Assembly (NCBI GenBank): GCA_963969495.1
Contig: OZ018318.1
Coordinates: forward strand, 178,306,246 to 178,370,245
Source: Ceratothoa steindachneri
Lineage: Eukaryota; Arthropoda; Malacostraca; Isopoda; Cymothoidae
Length of the DNA: 64,000 nt
Direction of reading: 5' to 3'
This document shows, one piece after another, positions 10,581-21,311 of this stretch. Position numbers and translations under genes: made by a program. A model generated the notes under the pieces. It did no database searches. It was given only the letters and a program-made list of their open reading frames with translations, and was not told the origin of the DNA. The first letter of the stretch is position 1; each line of letters begins with the position of its first letter.

Positions 10581-12165
10581 AAGGGGCAGGGGCTCGTTTA
10601 GGATGTTTTTTGGTGGTTTAGGTTTATAATTATCTAATATACTTTTTTGTACTAGTTACATTTGTCTTTTCTTTTTGTTTTATTCTTATATTTCTATCGA
10701 ACGAATAAACTTTTTTCAAACTTACAATCTATACAGAGAGAAAAAGGGAATGAAAAGGTAAATATAAAATTCTTTTGGGAGGACATTCTTCAGTTTTGAC
10801 TTTCTTATTCTTATTTACTAGTTCTCTTCTTTCTATTGCCGTAGTTTTTCCATCCATGTTTTCTTAGATATTTCTCTTTTTAACAGAGATGTAATAGTTT
10901 GCTTTCCTGGTTTCCTTTCTGGCAGAACCAATTCCTTAAGCGACTTAGTAGCCTGTTTAGCTCCTACTTCTTTTGTACATTCATTGCAGGTGTAACTGTG
11001 GGATAAGATTTCAACTTCAAAGTGAAGAAGGGATTGTTTGAACCTGCTTCCAGGCCTGCTTACACATTTTACAACTCACTGATTTCATTCATTAACCAGT
11101 ATTATATTTTTGTTTAAATTGGTAAATGGAGTGATCGATTTCTGGCTTTCAAATTCCAGTTCAGACCCCCTTCCCCACAGTCAGCCATCTAGCGGATTGG
11201 GTGCCTTCCCGTCCTTCACACATTTTCACTTTCTTCAATACTTTTTTTAGAGATTTCTCTTTATAAACATTCTTGCGGCGATGCCCTCGTTGCTTAAGCT
11301 TTTTAGTTTTAAATAACACACAAAATAACCTTACAAAACAACTTAAACCCAAGCAATTTACTCTTTCTTACTTCTCTTCCCTCCATCTCCCCGTCTCTAA
11401 TAGATTCGATAGACAACGAAGAGTGAATTGATTTTCCTCCCCTTTAAGTATCCATTCAACTAATTTAATGGGGAAATATTACCATTAAATTGGAAGAACA
11501 CGCTGAGGCAAAGCTTTACGAGCGCTGATTTCATTTAATTGGCCTCTTGAAGTATTTCTCCTGTTTTACACTTTTCTTCCTTACTTCTCCTTTCATTCAT
11601 GTCTTCCTCCGAGTTCTGAACTGAAATTTAAGAAGAAAACAAACGGGCGCCTCGTTCATTTCAGTGTTTATTTATGGCCAAGATAAAAGAAATTTACTTG
11701 GAATCGGCCGCTGGCCGAGGCGCCTTTCCCTTGTTTATTGTCGCAATGGATTTCGAAAGTTTATTTCTAGAATGTAGTTTGGGTGGAAACGATGAGATAT
11801 TGGAGTTTGGTCGGAAGGGGGGTGGGGGGCGCTGGTGAGCTAGAGAGTAAGCTAACCGACTATGAAAGAAAATAAGGAAAGGTTTTGTGACCCGAAAACA
11901 GGCGACTGGTCACTTGTGCTTTGTTTCGAATGAGGCCATAAAATAAGGCTGGAGGTAGGCTATCAAAAATAGTTCCAAGCTTTCAAAAATTTCATTTGGA
12001 AGAAATTTAATCTAATAAAGCTAAAGTATTTCGATCTAAATCTTATCTATTCCTTGATGGTTTATGTTTAAAGTTCTTCATAAATCTCTTAAAAGGGGGT
12101 TTATAAGAATTTGGTGGAGTTAGAGGTTGTAAAGTTCATTTGTTGTTGCCATAAGATCCAGCGTA
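10581..12165. other. Region without a recognised gene
   Basis: AT-rich sequence with pyrimidine-rich tracts. At 11645-11725 the decamer GGGCGCCTCG and its complement CGAGGCGCC lie about 70 bp apart around an AT-rich segment, the only GC-rich inverted pair in this stretch. A run of G lies at 11818-11829. A minus-strand open frame at 10833-11075 is listed separately. No TE similarity was recognised. Confidence 0.3.
10833..11075 (-). other. Unidentified 80-codon minus-strand open frame (possible exon remnant)
   Basis: The frame lacks a clear start; it is bounded by stops at 11076-11078 and 10833-10835. It is hydrophilic and reads HSYTCNECTKEVG followed by a Lys-rich tail ending WMEKLRQ. In an overlapping frame just upstream, SCKMCKQAW gives another Cys pair, so a C-x2-C...C-x2-C protein with a frameshift is conceivable. 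I do not recognise the family. It differs from the low-complexity frames nearby in composition, but could be chance. Confidence 0.2.
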
Positions 12166-12169
12166 AATC

Positions 12170-12375
12170 CCATCCTATCCTAGCTAGTCTCATTCCTGAA
12201 AAGCAGTAAATTCAGCTAAATTAAAGCCAATGACATTTCTAGGGAGCAATAAATCCTACTCAATCCTAGCCAGAATTCTTCCTGAGGAGTAGTACATCCT
12301 ACTCGCTCCTAGCCAACTACCTTCCTATGTAAGTAGCGCTACATCCTACCTACCGACTTTTCTAGGGAGCAGACG
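12170..12375. repeat. Degenerate tandem repeat of ~55 bp
   Basis: Blocks like TAGTACATCCTACTCGCTCC alternate with TAGCCA-type segments at about 12175, 12245, 12290 and 12335, each following a TTCCT or TTCTAGGGAGCA block. Units are diverged and roughly 50-65 bp long. No coding content. Confidence 0.5.
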
Positions 12376-13089
12376 TCTTTTGTCTGGTGTTTTCCTGATC
12401 TTGTTCTTCCTGGATTGGGTCGAACTATTGAATACTATTTTTCGTCTTTATTTGTCTATCATTATGAACAAATTATTAACTTAAATAGACTATCAATTGG
12501 ATTGGTCTTCATTTTCTGAAGTATATTAATATTTGAAAGTTTCTAATTTACCACTTTATTTTTAGTTAGCTTCTCAATTCTGTGACATTAATAAAGATTT
12601 AACTGTCAGTCAGTATGTGCATATTTTAAACAGAGAATTAAGCTAGAAATCCACATGTGCGTGTACCTTAGGAATCAACAGCTAAAAAATGGGGAAACTG
12701 TTGAAAAGAAGAACTAACATTCAACATTTCACAAAACAGTATCAAAATTATTTATATTTTAATAAATGGTGTCTACAAGCAGTGGATGATTAAGGATTAA
12801 AAGTAGGGCAAGGCTATATTTACAAGTATGGCTTAAAAAAATATATATCAACATAAACTGGTCCGAAACTGGGAGGAGCTTCAGCCCTCTCAGTCCCGTC
12901 CCGCCTGGAACCGTGCCTGTCTACATGACTATCTAAACAGATATGTCTTTAGTACCCTATAAATCAACCAATTTCTTTGTTTCTGATTTTAATACGTTGT
13001 AAATACTTGCAGATTCCTACACTTTAAAGATGTCGGGATAAGAATGTGTAAAAGGTTTCCTCTCTAAAGAAAGACAGGTTAATAAACTG

Positions 13090-14475
13090 TGTGATAGAAT
13101 GAGTTGAATCTGTGTTAAATTCAACTCATATCCCATATTAGTTAAAACCTCGAGGAGGCCCACGTGCATCTTCGATTCGAGGCTTGGAGTCTTATCAACA
13201 GCTACCGGACGCCAATGTTTAAACAAGGAGGTTATCGTCCCCCCCGTTCGCCCCCATACGCCGACCTCGCCAGATCGAGTTAGGCTTATGGACAGATAAG
13301 GCATTTTTCTCCGGCCCAGCTGTGCGTTCCCTCGAAGCTTCCACCCCATTCTCCCCCACGCCAAGGAGATGTCCTGGCTATTTATATGGAAACTTTACCA
13401 CTAAGATCAGATTGGAGATCCAGATTTTCGTCGCGAAACATCCCCACGACCCTCCCTCCCTTTGTGCGCCAAGGGACCTCGAACTCGAGATTCACCATCA
13501 CTTGTCCAGAAGGAGGACAATATTCCTTGAGTGCCAAAGGTTCGAGCCTTTAGTGACGCCAAGTCCCCAAGGCATCCCCCCCCCTGTTGTTCAAGGAGAA
13601 CAACATTAGAACAGCCATTGTTCGTTTTGAGCCCTTCGCCAAGAAACGGTTCTCATCCCCCGCTGTTGTTCAAGGGAGAACAACATTAGAACAGCCATTG
13701 TTCGTTTTGAGCCCTTCGCCAAGAAACGGTTCTTCCCCCCCCCCCCCTGTTGTTCAAGGGAGAACAACATTAGAACAGCCATTGTTCGTTTTGAGCCCTT
13801 CGCCAAGAAACGGTTCTCACCCCCCCCTGTTGTTCAAAGGAGAACAACATTAGAACAGCCATTGTTCTTGAGCCCGTAGACAAGAGACGGTTCTCATCCC
13901 CCCCCCTTTGTTCAGAAGAGAACAACCTAGAACAGCCATTGTTCGTCAAGCCGTTCGTCGAGTAACGGTTCTCCTTTCCAAGACGCCCCGTCAGGATCCT
14001 TTTTCCCCCCCTTCGGCTGGAACTCGCCAGCGGACCAAATATTCCTTCAAGTACCTTCCACTGCACCCTAATGAAGTTACGTAAGCCAAGCGTCACCTTT
14101 TGAGTATTGATCCCTTATTTGTCAATTCTATCCTGTGCTTTAAATGGTTTATCGAACCATCCCATCTCTTTAACTCCATATTTGTTTTACCTTTTTTGAT
14201 CCCTTAAATCCTTGGATTAGCTCGAGTCTCCACGACCCTTTCCATTCTGTTTGTCAATATTTTCCGTTTTTGTGTTTGCTGATAGTTATTATTAATAAAA
14301 CTCTATTTATTAATGATAGCAATATTATTATCCTTGAGCTCAGTTCCACTTCTTAAGCATTTTGAAGATACATAATATCGGCCGCCAGACAGTAAAACGC
14401 ACTCTAAAGATAATTAAGGAAGTTCCCTCAACGAATAGTGATATATATAGTATCGTCGGGAGTCATTCTACGACA
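13090..14475 (+). repeat. 5' LTR of Gypsy copy 1
   Basis: The LTR begins TGTGATAGAATG and ends TTCTACGACA, giving the usual TG...CA. A TATA-like TATTTATATGG lies near 13379-13389, and AATAAA at 14294-14299 is a plausible polyadenylation signal, so the U3-R-U5 order is sensible. The middle carries the tandem repeat described separately. Differences from the 3' LTR include length changes in C-tracts. Minus-strand frames in the LTR recur in every LTR copy only because the sequence does. Confidence 0.95.
13575..13975 (+). repeat. 77-84-bp palindromic tandem repeat inside the 5' LTR (5 units)
   Basis: ACAGCCATTGTTC recurs at 13611, 13691, 13775, 13855 and 13932. Each unit contains the inverted repeat GTTGTTC-AAGGA-GAACAAC (or a variant), then CATTAGAACAGCCATTGTTC, TTTGAGCCCTTCGCCAAG, AAACGGTTCTC and a C-tract of variable length. 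The last two units are more diverged. The same array is at 17885-18280 in the 3' LTR and, with seven units, at 60105-60660 in copy 2. Its place upstream of the probable polyadenylation site is compatible with a transcribed region or an enhancer; which one is not decidable from sequence. Confidence 0.9.
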
Positions 14476-14497
14476 TATATATATATACTATTTAATT

Positions 14498-14515
14498 TGG
14501 TATCAGGTGTGTGGG
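14498..14515 (+). other. Candidate primer-binding site of Gypsy copy 1
   Basis: TGGTATCAGGTGTGTGG begins 22 bp after the end of the 5' LTR, following a short TA run. A TGG start is expected because tRNA 3' ends are CCA. I could not match the rest to a specific tRNA from memory, so the primer is unassigned. Confidence 0.4.
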
Positions 14516-14837
14516 GTTTAACGCTATATCTTTGCAAACACTGGTCTCAGTCGAGTAAAGCATAGTGTTATTCGTTATAATAATAGAATATAGTAGTTCC
14601 CTTTTGTTTTAACGATTGCTATCCCCTTTTTTTTTGAAACTTAAGAAGCTGGAGTAGCTCAAGGAACGGTTATAATAATTTGTTTGTTTTTTTTGTGATT
14701 TTATTCAGTGGTTATTTAGATTGAGAAACCAAGTACGAATAGGTCAGTGCCCATATTTAGGTAGGCTAATTCTATAGAGGCATAATTCTTGTTGCAAGGA
14801 ATTTTAGTTGGTTGACTAGTGCGCCCCAAGTGCAAAG

Positions 14838-16979
14838 ATGACTCCGTTCGAAATCTTTAAAGCGCAAGGAGAGTCCTGTGGACTTTCCGGAAAAGAACTA
14901 ATTGAGTACATTCGAGAGGAGCAAAGAAAAGAGGAAGAAAGAGAAAGGGAAAGAGTAATCCGACGAGAGGAACGAGAAGAAAAAATACAACGAGAAGAAA
15001 GAGAAAGAGAGGAACGGATAAGACAAGCTGACCATCAGATTGAGTTAGCTCGGATTGAAGCAGAATTTCAAAGAAAAATGGAAGTAATAGAAAGGGAAAG
15101 AGTAATCCAACGAGAAGAAAGAAGGAAGGATTCGCGCCCCTTCCCAGGAAAGCTGACAAAGTTTCCGAGCCCCGTAAAACCCCCAAACTTCTTTCCCCAA
15201 AACCAACAACGGGACTCCAAACCTCCCGTTAAGACTTCTCCTCCATCTCTCTTCCCGAAGCGACCAACCATATGCTTCACCTGTGGTGTAGAAAACCACA
15301 TGAGCTGGAATTGCCCCCAAAATTCTAGGCTTAAAAGCGGACCAGCCCACCAAGTTCACCAGATTAATGCGACCCCGGCTCCCCCGGTGGTGCAGACCCA
15401 AGCAGAAACTTCTCCCCCTCCGTCAGGCCACCAGGTAAATTTTGTTTTTGGTAAAAGTTCATCGGGAACTTTGAAATATGAGGAGGGCAGCGTGGACAGC
15501 TGTCGAGTATCGACTCTCGTCAGGGACACAGGATGTACATGCTTCATCGTGTCCGACGAACTCCTCCCAGTGGCCTCTAACCACGAAAAATTTGCGGTGG
15601 TACGTGACTACCTTGGGCGGGCGAACAGATTCCCCGTCGCTAGATGTTACCTGCAGTGTCAATATTATAATGGCTGGGCTGAAGTCATTGTAGCACCAAT
15701 AAAATTCTGTTCCGTACTTATAGGAAAGAGCCCCCAAGTAAGTTTCGACCCTGTGTTTCAGGCCGCCCTTCCTCAAGGCCGAGATAAGAAAGAAGCCCAG
15801 GAGCCCGTCCCCATCAGAACCCCGATACCGCCCGATTTCTCGGAAACCTTTAACCAGGACTTTAGGACGGCACAAAAGGAGTGTAAATCACTAACACCCT
15901 TAGGTGATAAGGCCCCAGACAAGGACACGGAGACTGTCCATGGACCCCAAGAAAAAAAGAACCCCCAACGCGCCCATGGAGATACCTTCGTAGAACTGGA
16001 CGAAGCATCGGCGCTTGAAGAGGATTGCCCCGCGGAGTCCCTTAAGGTAATCCAGACAGTGTGCATCCAACCTGATGCCGATTACCCTCCTCCTTCCCTA
16101 CCAGGCAAGTCTTTGGAACCCTCTGACCTGGATAGTGACGCGCAGCTGACACCACGTCCGAAGAGCCAGCTACAAGAACTAATTAAATGGAATCACCATT
16201 TACCCACCCTATTAGCTCTTTTCGAACAACTGCGCGAAAATGGCCTCACCATTGGCCCCCGCAAATGCCATTTTGCCCACGAACCCATTAAATATTTGGG
16301 TTTCAAAATAGGACGAAGCAAGTTAGGTCCCCACGAGAACAAGATTAAGGCAATCGCCCACATGCCCCTCCCGATTACAAAGAAGCCATTAAGATCGTTC
16401 CTAGGATCAGCTTCTCCCTATCAGCGATTTGTTCCGAATTTCACTGCAATTTTGGCCCCCCTATGCCCCCTTCAGGAAAAGAATTTCCCCGATCGTTTAC
16501 GTTGGAATGATGTCGGTGTTTCCCGTTGTAATCAGCTCAAAAGTAAGTTCATTTCTGCCCCCATTTTTAAATTGCCCAACCCGGAAAAATCCGTTGGGGT
16601 TAAGACCGACGTGATCAACGAGGGCATTGGAGGTGTACTCCTTCAATACGTGGATGACAGAACGAGTCATCCAGTTGCATATGCTAGTCGTCAATTATTA
16701 CCACGCGGAAAGAGATATGCCACTAGAGAAAAGATAGCTCTATCAATTATCTGGGTCATAGACAAATTTAAGCTGTACTTGATATGTAAAGATTTTCAAA
16801 TAGGAACCGACCACCGTCCGTTAGCCTATATTAGGAATGTGCGACACTCAAACGGCCGCATCATGCGCTGGAGTTTACTCTTGCAAGAGTATCAATTTAA
16901 AATAAATTATATCAAAGGTTCCGATAACCAGGTCGCTGACGCACTCAGTAGGAATGCGTTACCGAATAGCGTAGAATAA
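14838..16979 (+). CDS. Chimeric Gag-protease-RT tail-RNase H protein of a non-autonomous Gypsy element
   Basis: 713 codons, fully open. Residues 1-30 (MTPFEIFKAQGESCGLSGKE) resemble the SAP-like start of arthropod Gypsy Gag. Residues 30-97 are a Glu/Arg-rich probable coiled coil. A CCHC zinc knuckle (C146, C149, H154, C159) is next, then a retropepsin-like protease with DTGC at 230-233. After an acidic Pro-rich linker, residues about 451-570 match only the RT thumb and connection (YLGFKIG, LRSFLGSASPYQRFVPNF). RNase H follows with its acidic residues D591, E631, D658 and D701. The Gag capsid region, the RT fingers and palm with the YxDD box, and integrase are absent. The ORF stays in frame through these junctions. 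Copy 2 (61632-63728) has the same junctions. Start ATG chosen because copy 2 aligns from it. Confidence 0.92.
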   Translation: MTPFEIFKAQGESCGLSGKELIEYIREEQRKEEERERERVIRREEREEKIQREEREREERIRQADHQIELARIEAEFQRKMEVIERERVIQREERRKDSRPFPGKLTKFPSPVKPPNFFPQNQQRDSKPPVKTSPPSLFPKRPTICFTCGVENHMSWNCPQNSRLKSGPAHQVHQINATPAPPVVQTQAETSPPPSGHQVNFVFGKSSSGTLKYEEGSVDSCRVSTLVRDTGCTCFIVSDELLPVASNHEKFAVVRDYLGRANRFPVARCYLQCQYYNGWAEVIVAPIKFCSVLIGKSPQVSFDPVFQAALPQGRDKKEAQEPVPIRTPIPPDFSETFNQDFRTAQKECKSLTPLGDKAPDKDTETVHGPQEKKNPQRAHGDTFVELDEASALEEDCPAESLKVIQTVCIQPDADYPPPSLPGKSLEPSDLDSDAQLTPRPKSQLQELIKWNHHLPTLLALFEQLRENGLTIGPRKCHFAHEPIKYLGFKIGRSKLGPHENKIKAIAHMPLPITKKPLRSFLGSASPYQRFVPNFTAILAPLCPLQEKNFPDRLRWNDVGVSRCNQLKSKFISAPIFKLPNPEKSVGVKTDVINEGIGGVLLQYVDDRTSHPVAYASRQLLPRGKRYATREKIALSIIWVIDKFKLYLICKDFQIGTDHRPLAYIRNVRHSNGRIMRWSLLLQEYQFKINYIKGSDNQVADALSRNALPNSVE

Positions 16980-17383
16980 TTGTATTCATAGGATTAGTAT
17001 CTCCATGTAGGTATATACCGTCTTGTACGACTTAATTTAAGATTTTTTTGTAATATAGTTAATTAATGTATATGTCTGAATTTTGTAACGCTCAATGTCT
17101 AATTTCTTTTGATGTATATATATTTGTTCTTATTAATTTACGTATAAATTATTTTGTCCCGTATGTACTAAGTTTATAACATTTCATTGTTCCATGCCTT
17201 TTTTTTTATTAAGTTGTATTAAAGGTTATTTTCCCCTGTAATCTAAAGATCAAAATAATCATGTATTGAGGTAATACTAGTTAGGTGCAGAAAGATACGG
17301 TTGGTACAAGAAAACGAGTTCCCTACAACGGAGCTCTATCGTTGTCCTTTCTCTTTTTTTTTTTTCGAAGTGACAACTTCCCC

Positions 17384-17396
17384 TGGAATGGAGGGG
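17384..17396 (+). other. Polypurine tract of Gypsy copy 1
   Basis: TGGAATGGAGGGG lies directly against the 3' LTR. It is purine-rich apart from two T, and the same tract (minus strand) abuts the LTR of copy 2 at 61142-61154. This is the expected priming site for plus-strand DNA synthesis. Confidence 0.7.
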
Positions 17397-18782
17397 TGTG
17401 ATAGAATGAGTTGAATCTGTGTTAAATTCAACTCCTATCCCATATTAGTTAAAACCTCGAGGAGGCCCACGTGCATCTTCGATTCGAGGCTTGGAGTCTT
17501 ATCAACAGCTACCGGACGCCAATGTTTAAACAAGGAGGTTATCGTCCCCCACGTTCGCCCCCATACGCCGACCTCGCCAGATCGAGTTAGGCTTATGGAC
17601 AGATAAGGCATTTTTCTCCGGCCCAGCTGTACGTTCCCTCGAAGCTTCCACCCCATTCTCCCCCACGCCAAAGAGATGTCCTGGCTATTTATATGGAAAC
17701 TTTACCACTAAGATCAGATTGGAGATCCAGATTTTCGTCGCGAAACATCCCCACGACCCTCCCTCCCTTTGTGCGCCAAGGGACCTCGAACTCGAGATTC
17801 ACCATCACTTGTCCAGAAGGAGGACAATATTCCTTGAGTGCCAAAGGTTCGAGCCTTTAGTGACGCCAAGTCCCCAAGGCATCCCCCCCCTGTTGTTCAA
17901 GGAGAGCAACATTAGAACAGCCATTGTTCGTTTTGAGCCCTTCGCCAAGAAACGGTTCTCATCCCCCGCTGTTGTTCAAGGGAGAACAACATTAGAACAG
18001 CCATTGTTCGTTTTGAGCCCTTCGCCAAGAAACGGTTCTTCCCCCCCCCCCCTGTTGTTCAAGGGAGAACAACATTAGAACAGCCATTGTTCGTTTTGAG
18101 CCCTTCGCCAAGAAACGGTTCTCACCCCCCCTGTTGTTCAAAGGAGAACAACATTAGAACAGCCATTGTTCTTGAGCCCGTAGACAAGAGACGGTTCTCA
18201 TCCCCCCCCCTTTGTTCAGAAGAGAACAACCTAGAACAGCCATTGTTCGTCAAGCCGTTCGTCGAGTAACGGTTCTCCTTTCCAAGACGCCCCGTCAGGA
18301 TCCTTTTATCCCCCCCCTTCTGCTGGAACTCGCCAGCGGACCGAATATTCCTTCAAGTACCTTCCACTGCACCCTAATGAAGTTACGTAAGCCAAGCGTC
18401 ACCTTTTGAGTATTGATCCCTTATTTGTCAATTCTATCCTGTGCTTTAAATGGTTTATCGAACCATCCCATCTCTTTAACTCCATATTTGTTTTACCTTT
18501 TTTGATCCCTTAAATCCTTGGATTAGCCCGAGTCTCCACGACCCTTTCCATTCTGTTTGTCAATATTTTCCGTTTTTGTGTTTGCTGATAGTTATTATTA
18601 ATAAAACTCTATTTTATTAATGATAGCAATATTATTATCCTTGAGCTCAGTTCCACTTCTTAAGCATTTTGAAGATACATAATATCGGCCGCCAGACAGT
18701 AAAACGCACTCTAAAGATAATTAAGGAAGTTCCCTCAACGAATAGTGTTATATATAGTATCGTCGGGAGTCATTCTACGACA
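17397..18782 (+). repeat. 3' LTR of Gypsy copy 1
   Basis: Same length (1386 bp) and ends as the 5' LTR. By eye it differs at about a dozen sites (for example ACTCATATCC versus ACTCCTATCC near the start, one extra T in CTATTTTATTA, and C-tract lengths). It carries the same five-unit palindromic array at 17885-18280 and AATAAA at 18600-18605. The target duplication AACTG follows at 18783-18787. Confidence 0.95.
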
Positions 18783-18787
18783 AACTG

Positions 18788-20590
18788 ATTCATGAAGCTG
18801 TCGAATATCCACATCAAAGACTACTGTGTTTAAATCGAATTAATGTTGTAACTCAAGCTGCAGAAACATCTTTAGAGGAAGAATAGGTGACTTCATCATA
18901 CATCTTCAATGGGAGTCAATAGCAATTTTGCAGCCTGCTTTTACTCATTCATTTGTTGCACTTCCTGGTAATGAAAGTGATATGGTGAAATTAAAGAACA
19001 TGATAATGAAGCCATCCAGAGTGAGGTTGCCGATGATGCTCAAAAAGATTCTTATCCTATTTATGGTGTTGTTTCATGGTTTGATAGCGTTAATAATAAT
19101 AATTAATTTGGACATAATGTGAAAGATAACAACCGGGATGAAACTAAGCCAGGTGATCGTAAGCCTATTTTTACTAATGCCGCTGCTGCAATTTCTGATA
19201 TTGGTGAAATTGATTTTCCTAAACCTCTGAGTGAAACAGCAAAGCAGAGGATACTTTGCATCCATACACACCGAACGCACCTTGTAAAGAAGCTTTCAAT
19301 TTTGTTGGAAACGATCGGCGTCTGCAGTATTGGTTCAGTGTCACCGTTTCGCAAATTTAGCAGAAGCCGTCTAAAGGATTCTTTTTTTTTTCTTCGAATT
19401 AATGTCTAACCATTAAAGCGCGAGACGAATTTGCTTGAAATCGCAGTGGATGAATTAAGCTTTGCTACATCATTAGGAAAATAATAAAATAAAATGATTA
19501 AATCCCTTTTTATAAATCAAATAGTATATCATTTTAATTGAAAATAATTCTTCTATTGATCTAATTTTAAAATTATTAATAACCATCTACATATTTAGAA
19601 CAATGAGTCGTGGGCCTCGAAAGGCCCCCGAGCGGTCAATGGGTAAATTAATATGAATGTCACCCATATAAAGAAATAAAAATATAATTAAATGGTCTAA
19701 AGAAAATTAGAATTTTTATAAAATGATAATTACTCATTCGAGAAGACGTCAGAGAACATGTGATGCGTAGTCCAATGATGATGTTTGAGTGCGCAAATGA
19801 CGTCATTATGACGTGTTTACAGGAAATCGCTGGGTGACACAAAATTAGGTGTTATTTTTGTGATCTACGCATAAAACTACTTTAGGAAATCACACAAATG
19901 CTTTCTTTTTTTCATCGTTATAAAGTTATACGATTTATACATAATCTATCCACCTTAATCAACTTGGTTTCATTTAAATCGTTAATTTAATTTCCAAATA
20001 GCGCGGAACTTTCTTAGTTTTTCCTTACAAGATAAATCTAGAGCTTAAACAGTTGTATTATCTCTGTAGTAATGTTGCTTTACCTATTTTATGTATTGCA
20101 TATCAGTGTTTCTGTCATGGGGATTTTCGTGAGAAGAGGAACTACATACGAGGAAAAAAGGTGTGAACTTTGTATATATAAAATGAGATAACAATATACA
20201 CAAATTTAAGGGCGATCATGAATTACGAGTTCACAATTCAGCTTCCGCTGCTACAGTCTTAATCCCATTTAAAACTATTGAACCTTTGATATGTGAAAAG
20301 TCCGCCCTTGTTAATATGTGTTCGAGTGGTCCTTCTTAACTGTAGTTAACTCAAGGTGGCAACAATTGGCGGTGTGGTTTGAAATATATTATGCAAAAAT
20401 ACTGAAAAGTTAGTCATATCTAAGCATGTATTTAAATACAAAGTTTTATAGTTTTTGAACTTTTTGTCAAGTTTTTAACCAGTTTAGATATTTAAAATTT
20501 ATCCCTGCCTCGGATTTAGACAGAAACGATAATGATATCGGACTTATCTAGAAGCTCAGTCACTTACAACTCCACTCAACATTATATTCA
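18788..20590. other. Low-complexity and AT-rich region, no gene identified
   Basis: The plus-strand frame at 19119-19409 (96 codons, contains IFTNAAAAISDIGEIDFPKP) and a neighbouring frame (18928-19122) look more protein-like than average, but I recognise no family. They may be remnants of one decayed gene running 18790-19410. A short hairpin (GGGCCTCGAAAGGCCC) lies at 19613-19628. The rest is AT-rich. Confidence 0.3.
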
Positions 20591-20598
20591 ATCTTTAC

Positions 20599-20807
20599 TA
20601 GGTACTACACTATTTTAAGTGTGCTGTAAGTATTTTTATCGAATAACTCACCATTTAAAGTGTGTTGCAAACATTTTTACCAGGAAACATCCTTTTAAGT
20701 CTGATGCAAAAACTCTTTACCCTGTAACACACCATTTTAAATATATTGCAAACCTTTTTACCTGATAACACACCATTTTAAATATGTTATAAACATTTTA
20801 AAATTTG
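20599..20807. repeat. 41-bp tandem repeat, about five units
   Basis: Successive diverged units contain AACACACCATTTTAAATAT, then a TTGCAAAC core and TTTTTACC. They begin near 20599, 20641, 20682, 20723 and 20764. Divergence between units is high, so the array is old. Confidence 0.7.
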
Positions 20808-21311
20808 AAAAAGCATCCAGCAAAAATTAATTGATGAATAAAGTGTTGAATGAAGTCCTCGGAAAGTTAGGAAAATGACCATATTGATAATTTCATGTAA
20901 GTGTGGCCTGTCTTAATCCACTGATACCAAATTGATGTTAGGAATTGCCTAGCAGACAATATTCTAATAGGCAGAGGGGGGCAAGTTAATGAAAGACATT
21001 GGCTTCGTTTACCGTTGATCCAATATAGTTATTTTGATAGTTTTGCAGTTAAATCAACGGAAATTAACGATTAATCCGTTATTCCGCTACTTTTTACAAG
21101 TGTATATTGTTTAATCCTAATTTGATAGTGCACTAATTTGTTACCTCCTCATTTTCGGGTTTTCCATATGAAACTCGATTTTCGTTTATAAACTACACTT
21201 TTAACGTTAAAAAAGCTTTATTAATACCCAAATATATATAAACACGCAGTTATATTTAAAAATTAATAGAAATACAAATGACAATAACTTATTTATGTTA
21301 TCACTACTCCT

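Larger units (their letters stand above)
13090..18782 (+). mobile_element. Complete Gypsy-type LTR retrotransposon, deletion derivative (copy 1)
   Basis: Two direct LTRs of 1386 bp (13090-14475 and 17397-18782), each starting TGTGATAG and ending GACA, enclose 2921 bp. The 5-bp target duplication AACTG is present at 13085-13089 and 18783-18787. The LTRs show only about a dozen substitutions and indels by eye, so the insertion is fairly recent. The single internal gene (14838-16979) lacks the capsid region, the RT core and integrase, so the element cannot move by itself. Copy 2 at 59598-64000 has the same gene structure. Gypsy (Metaviridae) affinity is from the RNase H and RT-tail motifs. Confidence 0.95.

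Noticed and set aside
13017..13364. Minus-strand 115-codon frame at the start of the LTR, repeated at 17435-17671
   Set aside because: It recurs only because LTRs are repeated, crosses the LTR boundary in one copy, and has no family features.
15045..15401. Minus-strand frames opposite the Gypsy genes, seen in both copies
   Set aside because: Antisense shadows of the Glu/Arg-rich and knuckle-coding region; conserved only as a consequence of the sense ORF.
16648..16659. YVDD in the Gypsy copy 1 ORF, resembling the RT active site
   Set aside because: It lies inside RNase H (between GGVLLQ and HPVAYASRQLL), not in an RT palm; copy 2 has YVDV at the same place. The true RT core is missing.
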